Positions 40,813 through 49,497 of a stretch of 56,664 nucleotides of DNA are shown in pieces. How positions within the stretch are numbered: position 1 is the stretch's first letter; each line of letters starts with the position of its first letter. The stretch is from JAVBNF01 sp031551725. GTDB lineage: Bacteria; Bacteroidota; Bacteroidia; Bacteroidales; P3. Under the pieces are notes generated by a model. The model ran no database searches and was not told the origin of the DNA. It worked only from the letters and a program-made list of their open reading frames with translations. The DNA is taken from contig JAVBNF010000017.1 in assembly GCA_031551725.1 (NCBI GenBank), positions 1-56,664 of the forward strand, in the 5' to 3' direction. A program made the position numbers and the translations under genes.

Positions 40813-40843
40813 CAAAGGTACGACTTTTTTTTATATTTGCAAA
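40813..40843 (-). promoter_or_regulatory. Promoter of rpsU
   Basis: On the minus strand TTTG (40843-40840), 19 bases, TACCTTTG (40820-40813). This is an excellent consensus match. It overlaps a plus-strand -7 element (TATATTTG, 40832-40839), so polymerase binding for rpsU and for the ribH side may compete. Confidence 0.75.
40832..40839 (+). promoter_or_regulatory. Possible -7 element for ribH-fmt
   Basis: TATATTTG fits the consensus and faces ribH, 92 bases upstream of its ATG; the leader would contain the repeat tract at 40854-40925. No good -33 TTTG (only a partial match CTTG near 40808). Confidence 0.4.
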
Positions 40844-40853
40844 ATATTATTCG

Positions 40854-40925
40854 TTTAGGGTTTAATGTTTAGAGATTAAGAAAGAGACTCTAAACTCTAA
40901 ACTCTAAACTCTAAACTCTAAACTT
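40854..40925. repeat. TTTAA repeat tract with CTCTAAA tandem heptamer
   Basis: Starts with GTTTAGGGTTTAATGTTTAG, the family that also fills the spaces of the minus-strand element, and continues with about five copies of CTCTAAA. It forms most of the ribH leader. Confidence 0.75.
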
Positions 40926-40931
40926 TTATTT

Positions 40932-41411
40932 ATGGCCACATCACTTAAAAACCTGTCCGACTACGTTAGCGAAAACCTGCCGGATATTACTAATAAACAT
41001 TTCGGCATTGTTGTTTCCGAATGGAATGAAGGCATTACCGGTGCTTTGTATCAAGGCGCTTTGGATACTTTGTTGAAACACGGTGCAAAAGAAGAGCACA
41101 TTCATGTCATGTCGGTGCCCGGAAGTTACGAACTTTCGTTTGGCGCTCAAAAATCTATTGAACAGTCGAACCGTACGATTGATGCGGTTATTTGTTTGGG
41201 ATGTGTGATTCAGGGCGAAACTCGCCATTTTGATTTTATCTGCGATGCTGTTGCAAATGGCATCACAAACGTGAGTTTGAAGTACAATAAACCTGTTATT
41301 TTTGGTGTTTTAACGACCGATAATTTGGAACAGGCGCAAGCTCGTTCCGGTGGAAAGCACGGAAATAAAGGCGTTGAAGCGGCTGTCACTGCTATAAAAA
41401 TGTTGAGATAA
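40932..41411 (+). CDS. ribH: 6,7-dimethyl-8-ribityllumazine synthase
   Basis: A 159-residue enzyme of riboflavin synthesis that joins ribityl-aminouracil and dihydroxybutanone phosphate to lumazine; it builds icosahedral cages in most bacteria. The family motifs are present: FGIVVSEWNEGITGALYQGA, VPGSYELSFGAQ, VICLGCVIQGETRHFDFIC with the catalytic His, and a basic-to-acidic 'GGKHGNKG-EAA'. The following fmt gene begins one base after the stop, so the two are co-transcribed. The product lies in the cytosol. Confidence 0.95.
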   Translation: MATSLKNLSDYVSENLPDITNKHFGIVVSEWNEGITGALYQGALDTLLKHGAKEEHIHVMSVPGSYELSFGAQKSIEQSNRTIDAVICLGCVIQGETRHFDFICDAVANGITNVSLKYNKPVIFGVLTTDNLEQAQARSGGKHGNKGVEAAVTAIKMLR

Positions 41412-41412
41412 A

Positions 41413-42381
41413 ATGGCCGGAGAACGCATTGTTTTTATGGGGACGCCCGAATTTGCCGTGGCGTCGTTGGAGGCTTTGTTGGAAGCAGGCTTGAATATTG
41501 TTGCAGTAATTACGGTTCCCGACAAACCTGCAGGACGCGGACAGCAGCTTAAATTTTCGGCAGTTAAAGAAGCGGCTTTGAAACATAATTTACCATTATT
41601 ACAACCCGAGAAATTAAAAAATCCGGAATTTTTAGCTGAATTGGAAGCATTGAACCCCGATCTACAAATTGTGGTGGCATTTCGCATGCTTCCGAAAGAA
41701 GTGTGGAATTTGCCGCGTTTGGGTACATTTAATCTTCATGCGTCTCTGCTTCCGCAATATCGCGGCGCGGCGCCTATCAATTGGGCTATTATCAACGGTG
41801 AAAAGGAAAGCGGCGTAACTACTTTTTTATTAAATGAAGACATTGATACCGGCGATGTGATGTTTCAGGAAAAAATTACACTCGATGAGCGGGAAACAGC
41901 CGGTTCTTTGCATGATAAGTTGATGAATGTCGGATCGGATTTGGTGGTGAAAACAGCTCAATTTTTAATAAAAGGAGAAGTAAAACCCAATGTTCAAACT
42001 GTTGATAATATTGATTTAAAGCCTGCTCCGAAGATTTTTAAAGAAGATTGTTTAATTGATTGGTCGCAAAACGCACAATCAATTTTAGCAAAAATTCGTG
42101 GACTTTCGCCTTATCCGGCTGCATTTTCTGTTTTATATAACGGAGAAAAAGCAGAAAATATCAAAATTTTTGATGCTGAAGTTGTAAATAAAAGTGCCGA
42201 AAATGCTAATGTTGATGCAGGTTTTATACAAACAGATGGTAGGCACTATATATATGTATCGACCGGCGATGGACAGCTTGTTTCGATTACGGACATACAG
42301 CTTAGCGGTAAGAAAAGAATGCAAACAGCCGATTTTCTGAGAGGTTTTTCGATACTCGAAGGGGCAAAAATGGGAAAATAG
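41413..42381 (+). CDS. fmt: Methionyl-tRNA formyltransferase
   Basis: 322 residues, normal length. It formylates the initiator Met-tRNA with 10-formyl-tetrahydrofolate. MGTPEFAVASLEALLEAGL starts the N-terminal domain; FNLHASLLPQYRGAAPINWA carries the catalytic Asn-His pair, followed by DIDTGDVM with the conserved Asp. The C-terminal OB-like domain starts after about residue 205 and contains RGLSPYPAAF. It overlaps nothing and follows ribH by one base. A plain housekeeping gene. Confidence 0.95.
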   Translation: MAGERIVFMGTPEFAVASLEALLEAGLNIVAVITVPDKPAGRGQQLKFSAVKEAALKHNLPLLQPEKLKNPEFLAELEALNPDLQIVVAFRMLPKEVWNLPRLGTFNLHASLLPQYRGAAPINWAIINGEKESGVTTFLLNEDIDTGDVMFQEKITLDERETAGSLHDKLMNVGSDLVVKTAQFLIKGEVKPNVQTVDNIDLKPAPKIFKEDCLIDWSQNAQSILAKIRGLSPYPAAFSVLYNGEKAENIKIFDAEVVNKSAENANVDAGFIQTDGRHYIYVSTGDGQLVSITDIQLSGKKRMQTADFLRGFSILEGAKMGK

Positions 42382-42444
42382 GGGGTTATTAACAATAATT
42401 GTTGATAAATCGCCCTAAAGGCCTGCATTTTTCTTGCAAAAAAT

Positions 42445-42475
42445 TTTGTTATTCTCGAAAACTATTGTAATTTTG
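42445..42475 (+). promoter_or_regulatory. Promoter of the HU gene
   Basis: TTTG (42445-42448), 19 bases, TAATTTTG (42468-42475). The transcript should start near 42482 and have a leader of about 55 bases. Confidence 0.75.
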
Positions 42476-42537
42476 TCGCATGAAACCACGTGGTGTGGTG
42501 ATTAACTAAATTAATTAACCAAAAAAACAACAAGACA

Positions 42538-42813
42538 ATGAACAAAGTTGAATTAATCGATGCAATGGCTGCTTCAGCTAAACTTTCGAAAACTGACGCT
42601 AAAAAAGCATTAGACGCTTTCATGGACGCTACTATCAAAGCTGTTAAAAAAGGTGACAAAGTTACCTTGATCGGATTTGGTACTTTCTCTTCTGCTAAAA
42701 GAGCTGCTCGCAAAGGACGCAACCCTCAAACAGGAAAAACTATCGAAATCAAAGCTAAAAAAGTTGCTAAATTCAAAGTTGGCGCTGCTTTTGCTAAAGC
42801 TGTTGCGAAATAA
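42538..42813 (+). CDS. HU-family DNA-binding protein
   Basis: A 91-residue histone-like protein, the usual length. The N-terminal helices MNKVELIDAMAASAKLSKTD and AKKALDAFMDATIKAVKKGD are followed by LIGFGTFSSAKRAARKGRNP, the conserved arm with the FGTF and 'R-GRNP-TG' motifs that intercalates DNA. HU bends and packages DNA as a dimer. Codon use is highly biased (GCT, AAA), consistent with strong expression; a consensus promoter and a strong terminator bound the gene. Confidence 0.95.
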   Translation: MNKVELIDAMAASAKLSKTDAKKALDAFMDATIKAVKKGDKVTLIGFGTFSSAKRAARKGRNPQTGKTIEIKAKKVAKFKVGAAFAKAVAK

Positions 42814-42833
42814 TTTTGTTTCGTCAGAATTGG

Positions 42834-42866
42834 AAAGTCGCGCCAAACGGCGCGACTTTTTTTTAT
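42834..42866 (+). terminator. Terminator of the HU gene
   Basis: GTCGCGCC (42837-42844), loop AAAC, GGCGCGAC (42849-42856), then T8. The U-run ends only a few bases before the ATG of the next gene at 42869. Confidence 0.85.
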
Positions 42867-42868
42867 TT

Positions 42869-43567
42869 ATGGAAAAATTTCAAACATACGATTATTCAAC
42901 TAAACAAAGATTGTATCGCTATCTGCAAGATTTTATGACAGCAGAACGCGTACAGCGATTTGAAGAGGTGATAGCACAACGTACAAGACATTTGTGTGTA
43001 GTGACCGAAAACTTATTTCAATCGCACAACGCCAGCGCCATTATGCGCAGCTGCGATTGTACGGGCGTGCAGGATATTCATGCCATTGAAAATGATTTTA
43101 ACCCTTCGGTGAATGTCGAAATTGCAATGGGCTCTGAAAAATGGCTCGATTTGCATCATTATTCCGAACAAGAAAATAATACGACCAAAACTTTACAAAG
43201 CCTTAAAAATAAAGGCTATAAAATTGTCTGTACGTCTTTGCGCGAACCTTATTGCGATTTGGAAGAGCTGCCGGTTGATCAAAAAATAGCCTTGGTATTC
43301 GGTACCGAACTTAGCGGATTAACTGAAGAAGCCCTGGCGCAAGCCGATATTTGCATGAAAATTCCCATGGTTGGATTTACGGAAAGTTATAATGTTTCTG
43401 TTTCTGCAGCCATCAGTTTATATACATTAACCCAAAAAATTCGCCAATCGACTGTTGCTTGGCAGCTTTCGGACGAAGAAAAGATTGATATTTTGCTTAA
43501 TTGGTGTCATCGCAGTATCCGTGCCGCCGATGAAGTAATTGAGCATTGGACACAAAGGGAACTTTAA
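42869..43567 (+). CDS. SpoU/TrmH-family RNA 2'-O-methyltransferase
   Basis: 232 residues from the ATG at 42869; an open frame to 42677 overlaps HU and is rejected. The three SPOUT motifs are seen: VTENLFQSHNASAIMRSCD (motif 1, Asn-Arg), LVFGTELSGLTEEAL (motif 2, Glu-Gly) and IPMVGFTESYNVSVSAAISL (motif 3), which binds AdoMet in the trefoil knot. TrmH methylates G18 of tRNA; other members act on rRNA. The start is placed right after the HU terminator, so it must rely on read-through or a promoter inside that hairpin. Confidence 0.85.
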   Translation: MEKFQTYDYSTKQRLYRYLQDFMTAERVQRFEEVIAQRTRHLCVVTENLFQSHNASAIMRSCDCTGVQDIHAIENDFNPSVNVEIAMGSEKWLDLHHYSEQENNTTKTLQSLKNKGYKIVCTSLREPYCDLEELPVDQKIALVFGTELSGLTEEALAQADICMKIPMVGFTESYNVSVSAAISLYTLTQKIRQSTVAWQLSDEEKIDILLNWCHRSIRAADEVIEHWTQREL

Positions 43568-43601
43568 TAAAGTTTGGTACGCTTTTTGTACACTGTAAAT
43601 T

Positions 43602-44492
43602 ATGATTTCGATTGCAGCATTCATACAATATTTGGAAACCGAAAAACGTTATTCGACACATACGGTGACGGCATATTCTGTCGATTTGTCGCAGTTTGCG
43701 GAATTTCTGAAAAAGCAGTATGAAATGTCTGATTTATTGCAGGCCGACCATCGTCAGATTCGTACTTGGCTTGCAGAATTAATGAATGACGGACAGTCGG
43801 AGCGAAGTGTACATCGGAAATTATCTTCATTAAAATCATTTTATAAATACCACTGCAAACAAGGAGTTATTTCTATAAATCCTGCGAATAAAGCGGTTAC
43901 GCCGAAATTGAAAAAGCGTTTGCCCACTTTCGTGGAAGAAAAACAAATGGATGATATGCTTCGTTCGTTGAGTGCGGCCGATGATTTTGAAACTGCTCGC
44001 GATTTTGCTATCTTGGAATTATTTTATGCCAGCGGCATCCGTTTGTCGGAATTGATTACATTGGAAGAGTCAAAACTCGATTTGCAAAATCGAAGCATCA
44101 AAGTTTTTGGTAAACGCAAGAAAGAGCGCATTATACCGTTGAGTTCGGCTGCATGTGAAGCCCTGCAATTATACATAGATCAAAAAAAAATATTAACAAA
44201 TCGAACAAAATCGCACCCTTATTTGTTTATTAGGGAAAATGGGGAGATGATGTATTCGGGATTGGTGTATCGAATTGTGAAAAAGTACTTGTCGCAGTTC
44301 ACTACGTTGGAAAAACGCAGTCCGCATGTGCTAAGGCACACTTTTGCTACACACATTCTAAATCATGGTGCTAATTTGAATGCCGTAAAAGATTTGCTCG
44401 GACATTCGAGCTTGGCAGCCACGCAGGTGTACACGCACAATACCGTTGAAAAATTAAAAAAAACATATCAAGAAGCCCATCCAAGGGCTTAA
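43602..44492 (+). CDS. Xer-type tyrosine recombinase
   Basis: A 296-residue recombinase of normal XerC/XerD length. N-terminal core-binding domain MISIAAFIQYLETEKRYSTH; catalytic residues SGIRLSELITLEE (first Arg), VLRHTFATHILNHG (His-x-x-Arg), LGHSSLAATQVYTHNT (His and Tyr). XerCD resolve chromosome dimers at dif. Which of the two it is cannot be told from the sequence alone. It lies among core genes and not beside accessory DNA, which supports a housekeeping role. Confidence 0.85.
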   Translation: MISIAAFIQYLETEKRYSTHTVTAYSVDLSQFAEFLKKQYEMSDLLQADHRQIRTWLAELMNDGQSERSVHRKLSSLKSFYKYHCKQGVISINPANKAVTPKLKKRLPTFVEEKQMDDMLRSLSAADDFETARDFAILELFYASGIRLSELITLEESKLDLQNRSIKVFGKRKKERIIPLSSAACEALQLYIDQKKILTNRTKSHPYLFIRENGEMMYSGLVYRIVKKYLSQFTTLEKRSPHVLRHTFATHILNHGANLNAVKDLLGHSSLAATQVYTHNTVEKLKKTYQEAHPRA

Positions 44493-44519
44493 GTTCTAAT
44501 CTTATAAAAATTATTTGTC

Positions 44520-44816
44520 ATGAACGTAAACATCAATGCGGTGAAATTCAAAGCCGACCAAAAGTTAGAAGATTTTATTAATGAAAAAGTACAAAAACTT
44601 TCCAATGCTCACGACCATATCATCGGTGCGGAAGTGATGCTTCGTGTAGAAGAAGACGAAAAACACGAAAATAAAGTGGCCGAAATAAAAATCATCGTGT
44701 CCGGTTACGATGCTTTCGCTAAGAAACAAGCAAGATCATTCGAAGAAGCAACGGATAATGCTTTGGATGCTATTCGTAAACAATTGGTTAAGCAAAAAGA
44801 AATGCAAAGAGGATAA
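44520..44816 (+). CDS. hpf: Ribosome hibernation factor (HPF/RaiA family)
   Basis: A 98-residue short HPF: MNVNINAVKFKADQKLEDFI, VEEDEKHENKVAEIKIIVSG, YDAFAKKQARSFEEATDNAL, a beta-alpha-beta-beta-beta-alpha protein that binds the decoding centre of idle ribosomes and stabilises dimers. The long C-terminal domain is absent. It lies 27 bases after the recombinase gene and probably shares its transcript, with a strong terminator after it. Confidence 0.85.
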   Translation: MNVNINAVKFKADQKLEDFINEKVQKLSNAHDHIIGAEVMLRVEEDEKHENKVAEIKIIVSGYDAFAKKQARSFEEATDNALDAIRKQLVKQKEMQRG

Positions 44817-44839
44817 TAGAAAAATATAAATAATTAAAG

Positions 44840-44880
44840 AACGTAGGGGAGCAAAATTTTGACCCCCTACGTTTTTTTTG
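44840..44880 (+). terminator. Terminator of xer-hpf
   Basis: AACGTAGGGG (44840-44849) pairs with CCCCTACGTT (44864-44873), followed by TTTTTTTG. The U-run runs directly into the mnmE -7 element. Confidence 0.8.
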
Positions 44881-44888
44881 TATCTTTG
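44858..44888 (+). promoter_or_regulatory. Promoter of mnmE, overlapping the hpf terminator
   Basis: TTTG (44858-44861), 19 bases, TATCTTTG (44881-44888). The GTG start codon is at 44894, only five bases after the -7 box, so the transcript should begin at or near the start codon (leaderless). Confidence 0.7.
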
Positions 44889-44893
44889 CATTC

Positions 44894-46288
44894 GTGAAAA
44901 ATTTCGACGACCATACTATTTGTGCAATCTCTACAGCTTCCGGCGTGGGCGGAATTGCTGTTGTGCGTGTTTCCGGAAGCTGTGCTGTTGAAATTTGCAC
45001 TCAAGTATTGCGTTTGAAAAATAAAGATTTGCAATTTGAAACTTTGCAATCGCATCAAGTGTATTATGCTGATTTTTACGATGAAGGTTTGCTTGTTGAT
45101 GATGTTTTGTTCAGCATTTTTAAAGCTCCGAAATCATATACCGGTGAGGATGTTGTGGAAATTTCTTGCCACGGCTCGATGTTCATTCAACAAAAGATTG
45201 TAGAAACGTTGATTCACAAAGGCTGTCGCGCAGCTCAGCCGGGCGAATTTACGATGCGCGCTTTTTTGAATGGCAAGATGGATTTAGCGCAAGCCGAAGC
45301 GGTGGCCGATGTGATTGCATCGCAGACTGAAGCAGCACATCAATTGGCATTTAGACAAATGCGCGGAGGCATTTCCGATAAAATTAAAAATCTGCGTGAA
45401 GAGTTGTTGAATTTAGCGGCTTTGCTCGAATTGGAATTGGATTTCAGTGAGGAAGATGTTGAATTTGCCGACCGCACTTCATTATTGAAAAATCTGCATG
45501 ATTTGAAAATAGAAGTAACGACACTCACTAATTCTTTTTCGTTTGGAAATGCCATTAAACGCGGTATTCCTGTGGCCATCGTGGGCGAGCCGAATGTAGG
45601 AAAATCAACCCTGTTGAATGCGCTTTTGCAGGAAGAAAAAGCAATTGTGTCCGAAATTCCGGGGACAACACGCGATGTGATTGAAGATACATACAACATT
45701 GACGGTGTGTTGTTTCGTTTTATCGATACAGCCGGATTACGCAGTACACAAGACCAAATCGAGCAGATGGGCATTGAGCGTACGCGCAAAAAAATGGATG
45801 AAGCGCAGATTATTCTGTTTGTTTTTGACGGAAGTGAAAAACTGACAACAGAGTTTGAAAATACGTTGAAAGAATTGGAACAATTGGTTGCCGGAACGGA
45901 TAAAAAACTTATTTTAATTGCCAATAAATCAGATAAAAATACAGAAACCTCAATCAATAAATACGCGGATTCTCATCCATTGATTTTTGTTTCTGCAAAA
46001 GAAAAAAAGAACATTCATCAAATTGCAGAGCAGTTGGTGGGTTTTGTAAAAGCTCATACTGCACAAGATGAAATATTGTTAAGCAACGCCCGTCATTATG
46101 AGGCTTTTCAACGGATTTTGAAATCAATCGAGCAAATTGAAAACGCATTCCAAACCCAGCTTTCAAGCGATTTGATAACCATTGATATTCGTGCTGTTTT
46201 GCGCGAGTTGGATGGAATTACGGGTGTTTCCGTAGTAGCCGATGATATTTTAGGTGTGATTTTCGGGAAGTTCTGTATCGGGAAATAG
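44894..46288 (+). CDS. mnmE: tRNA modification GTPase MnmE
   Basis: 464 residues starting at GTG 44894 (no suitable ATG). With MnmG it makes the wobble-uridine cmnm5 modification. N-terminal tetrahydrofolate-binding domain (ICAISTASGVGGIAVVRVSG), helical domain, and an inserted G domain: GEPNVGKSTLLNALLQEEKA (G1), GTTRD (G2), DTAGLR (G3), NKSD (G4); the C-terminal CIGK ends the protein with the catalytic Cys. All elements are complete. The start and promoter arrangement is unusual, see the promoter entry. Confidence 0.95.
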   Translation: MKNFDDHTICAISTASGVGGIAVVRVSGSCAVEICTQVLRLKNKDLQFETLQSHQVYYADFYDEGLLVDDVLFSIFKAPKSYTGEDVVEISCHGSMFIQQKIVETLIHKGCRAAQPGEFTMRAFLNGKMDLAQAEAVADVIASQTEAAHQLAFRQMRGGISDKIKNLREELLNLAALLELELDFSEEDVEFADRTSLLKNLHDLKIEVTTLTNSFSFGNAIKRGIPVAIVGEPNVGKSTLLNALLQEEKAIVSEIPGTTRDVIEDTYNIDGVLFRFIDTAGLRSTQDQIEQMGIERTRKKMDEAQIILFVFDGSEKLTTEFENTLKELEQLVAGTDKKLILIANKSDKNTETSINKYADSHPLIFVSAKEKKNIHQIAEQLVGFVKAHTAQDEILLSNARHYEAFQRILKSIEQIENAFQTQLSSDLITIDIRAVLRELDGITGVSVVADDILGVIFGKFCIGK

Positions 46289-47182
46289 TTAGCCTTTCAG
46301 CGGTTCCACATGTACAATAATCAATGTGCTGATACCGAAACGTTCGCGAATGCGGCTTTCAATATCAAGTGTGATAGCGTGCGCTTGTTCAACATTCATG
46401 TCTTTATTCACGCGAATATGCACTTCAATGGCAATATTATTGCCGATACGGCGTGTTTTTAAGTTGTGAGGATCTTGCACTTCCGAATTTTTTGTAACAA
46501 TTTCCAGAATTTCATTTTCAATATCTTTCGATAAAGAAACTTCTAAAAGTTCATTTACGGAAGGAGTGATCAATTTAATAGCTATTCTAAAAATAAATAC
46601 GCTCACAATAATCGCGGCAATAGGGTCGAGGATGCGCCAATGAGCGCTTAAAAAGTGAGCACCGGTAATTCCAACAAGTGTTCCAATTGACGATAGCGCA
46701 TCCGAACGGTGGTGCCAGGCATTTGCAACAACAACAGAGCTATTCTGCTTTTTGCCGACAGCAAATGTGTACCAAAATAACCATTCTTTTGCCACAATAG
46801 ATATAATGGCCGCAATAACAGCAATTAATCTGGGGCGTGGAATGATTTTTCCTTCGATAACATCATGAATAGCCTGTACGCTGTTCCACAAAATACCTCC
46901 TCCAACAACAATCAATGCTACGCCGACAATCATGGTGGCTAACGTTTCGAATTTTCCGTGACCGTATTGATGATCATCATCACGTGGTTTGACGGATAGT
47001 TTTACAAAAACAAGGACAACAGCATCTGTAATAAAATCGGAAAGCGAATGCACCGCGTCGGCAATCATAGCACCGCTATGCCCAATAATACCAGCTAAAA
47101 GTTTAGCGATAGTAAGGACAACATTTACAACAAAACCAACAATGGTTACCTTATAAATATGTTTTTCGCGCGGCGTTTGCAT
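46289..47182 (-). CDS. CDF-family cation efflux pump
   Basis: 297 residues from the ATG at 47182; the frame extends to 47230 but the first membrane helix is preceded best by MQTPREKHIYKV. Six membrane helices are followed by a cytoplasmic metal-binding domain. Metal-site motifs: HSGAMIADAVHSLSDFITDA (helix II, two Asp), DDDHQYGHGKFE (interhelical loop with His), and NAWHHRSDALSSIGTLVG (helix V, His-Asp). This is the FieF-type signature for Zn(II) and Fe(II) export by proton exchange. It ends one base after mnmE in convergent orientation. Confidence 0.9.
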   Translation of the reverse strand: MQTPREKHIYKVTIVGFVVNVVLTIAKLLAGIIGHSGAMIADAVHSLSDFITDAVVLVFVKLSVKPRDDDHQYGHGKFETLATMIVGVALIVVGGGILWNSVQAIHDVIEGKIIPRPRLIAVIAAIISIVAKEWLFWYTFAVGKKQNSSVVVANAWHHRSDALSSIGTLVGITGAHFLSAHWRILDPIAAIIVSVFIFRIAIKLITPSVNELLEVSLSKDIENEILEIVTKNSEVQDPHNLKTRRIGNNIAIEVHIRVNKDMNVEQAHAITLDIESRIRERFGISTLIIVHVEPLKG

Positions 47183-47193
47183 GGAGCAAGATT

Positions 47194-49497
47194 TTATTTT
47201 TTTGTAATAAATTCGCGGATTCCAGGACAATCGTATTGTTTGAAAGTATTGGTTTTACTTGATTTGCTAAATTCATTCGCGAAAGCGACGGCTTGATCCT
47301 TGATTTGCAAGGCGTCCGGATTGATGTTGTATTGCGACAAATAGCAACGGAACAACATTAAATTGATAAACGCTTTTTGCTCTTTATCGGGCTTTGCCTC
47401 AAGTGCTTTGGTGTAAAATGATTTAGCCAAATCGCAGTTGTAATAATTGATTTTTTGCCAGGTGTCGGTAGAATCGGGACGATCGCCCACGCTCCAGCCG
47501 TAACTACACATCATCCATGCGTTTCCATAATAAGAACAGTTATACATTGCGTTACCCAATTGAATCAAGTCTGCGGCTCTGGTTTTGGATTTCCCGATCG
47601 TACCTGCTTCCAAATCAATTAATGATTTTACAAATTCGGTTTTATTGAAATTGTATGTAAAATCACGAGTTGTGCTTAATCCTTTGGGTTGGAATGGATT
47701 TTCGGTTAAATAATTTTTAAATTCGTAATTATTTTGCCAATAATCGTTTGGCAGTTTTTTGAAATATTTGTACGCTGTTGCCCAGTCATTATTGCGGAAA
47801 GCAAGCGTGCCTTCGAGTTCGAGAAATGCTTCAACAGTGCCTAAATTTTGTGTGGTGATAAAATTTTCAAACGGCGTTTTGTCTTTCTTTAGCAATAAGT
47901 TGATAACGGCATCAATTTCAGCAATATTTCCTCTTTGTTCAAATAAACGCAGACGGTTGTAGTAAGAAAGTTCGTAACCTTCATAATAATTTTGATTTTT
48001 ATTTTTGAAAGTTTCCGATTTCATGGTTAATAAATTCGCAGTTGTATAATCGCCAAAATCTACAAAAGCATTAGACATGGTGAGCAAAAGCGAATAGAGA
48101 ATTTTATTTTTATCGTAATCGTTTTTTATGTTTTTTTGCAAAAATAAAAGACGGTCGGCGAGGTTTTTTTGAACTTCTTTTTGAGTAGGGTTTTTGGTTT
48201 TTATCATCATGAATATTTCTTCTAAATCTCTTTGCACCAATATGGAAGAGTCGGCTTGCGTATTGATTCTGCTTAAATAAAGTTGCGCTTTTTTGCTTTC
48301 CGAATTTAATAAATACAAATGCGCAATTGCTAAATTATAAAAGTCTTTATTTGCGGCATTTGTTTCATTTCTGTTGATATTTTCGATAAATCTGCGGAGT
48401 GTGCGCATATAATTAATATCGTCTTCCCGGTTAACAGCCGCACCAGAAACAAACATATCGAAAGTTTCATATTTCGCGGTATACAAACTGTGATAATAGC
48501 GAGAAGTGAGCAGCCAATCCTCAATTTTGTTAATTTCTCTTTGGATTAAAAATGGTAAATATTTCGATTGAGGATTGAGTCTGTAAATATAATCCATTTG
48601 TACCAATGCACGCCCCGGATAATTGATGATTTTCATGGCAAGCATGACGCTTTGCAAATTTTTGTCGGAAACAGTGCTTGGATCAGAGTTGTTGTACATT
48701 TGAATACAGCGCAGCTTTTTTTCATCCGAATTATCGAAAACGCGTGCATACCAAACATCTGCTTCTGCTTTATTTTCAAGTGCAGCCAGCGATTGAGCCT
48801 TGAATAAAGCCGACCAGATATTCATCAAACTCTTTGCGTCAAAGGTTTTGAAATATTTGTCATAAGTCGAAGAAGCAAGTTCATAATTCTTCATTTGATA
48901 TGCCAAACGGCAGATTTGATACGCATAGCGTTCTTTCAAGAACGGTGGTAGTTTTTGTATATTTATTTTTACGCTCGCTTCTTTGTATAAAGCCATTTTT
49001 TCTTCCAGCATTTGAGCGTCTTTTTCAGGATCGGTATTCCACGGTTCAAAACGATTTTCGATCAATGTGCGCTCAGTTAATTCCATCCTTTTTGCAAAAT
49101 GAAAATAATCCAAATACATTTTATTTTTAGGTTGTTGAAGTACAATCAGAAATGTATTATTGCGTGGTTTTTCACGATTAAAAACTTCTTCATAATATTT
49201 TCCATATTGAGCAATGAAAACATCTTCAAGATAAACATCCTTACCCATTTGCTGTTGCCATTCTTTGCAATTTCTCACTCGATCGTTTTGTTGCGGATCG
49301 GGAGTTGTGGAATAAAAAAGTTTAGAGGTGTAGTTAAACATTTGCAACGACTGCATGCTTTTCAGCTGCGGACGGAACAACATCATTTGATATTCCCACG
49401 GCGATTCGATGTATATGCAAGCGCGAACTTGCGGCATCGAAAAAAATGTGCTACTTGCCAAAAGCAGCGTAAATATTTTTAATTTCAGAGTTTTCAT
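47194..49497 (-). CDS. Large secreted hypothetical protein with TPR-like helices
   Basis: 767 residues from the ATG at 49497, with a signal peptide (MKTLKLKIFTLLLASSTFFS, then MPQVRA-CIYIE). The rest is mainly helical pairs with regular aromatic residues, compatible with tetratricopeptide-like repeats (for example EGTLAFRNNDWATAYKYFKK, LAIAHLYLLNSESKKAQLYL). No catalytic motif was seen. It overlaps the end of the lipoprotein gene upstream by 47 bases, so the two are co-expressed and probably work together at the outer membrane. I know no function. Confidence 0.65.
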   Translation of the reverse strand: MKTLKLKIFTLLLASSTFFSMPQVRACIYIESPWEYQMMLFRPQLKSMQSLQMFNYTSKLFYSTTPDPQQNDRVRNCKEWQQQMGKDVYLEDVFIAQYGKYYEEVFNREKPRNNTFLIVLQQPKNKMYLDYFHFAKRMELTERTLIENRFEPWNTDPEKDAQMLEEKMALYKEASVKINIQKLPPFLKERYAYQICRLAYQMKNYELASSTYDKYFKTFDAKSLMNIWSALFKAQSLAALENKAEADVWYARVFDNSDEKKLRCIQMYNNSDPSTVSDKNLQSVMLAMKIINYPGRALVQMDYIYRLNPQSKYLPFLIQREINKIEDWLLTSRYYHSLYTAKYETFDMFVSGAAVNREDDINYMRTLRRFIENINRNETNAANKDFYNLAIAHLYLLNSESKKAQLYLSRINTQADSSILVQRDLEEIFMMIKTKNPTQKEVQKNLADRLLFLQKNIKNDYDKNKILYSLLLTMSNAFVDFGDYTTANLLTMKSETFKNKNQNYYEGYELSYYNRLRLFEQRGNIAEIDAVINLLLKKDKTPFENFITTQNLGTVEAFLELEGTLAFRNNDWATAYKYFKKLPNDYWQNNYEFKNYLTENPFQPKGLSTTRDFTYNFNKTEFVKSLIDLEAGTIGKSKTRAADLIQLGNAMYNCSYYGNAWMMCSYGWSVGDRPDSTDTWQKINYYNCDLAKSFYTKALEAKPDKEQKAFINLMLFRCYLSQYNINPDALQIKDQAVAFANEFSKSSKTNTFKQYDCPGIREFITKK

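Noticed and set aside
42677..42868. Extended N-terminus for the SpoU methyltransferase
   Set aside because: The extension overlaps HU and reads through its terminator; the ATG at 42869 gives the usual family start.
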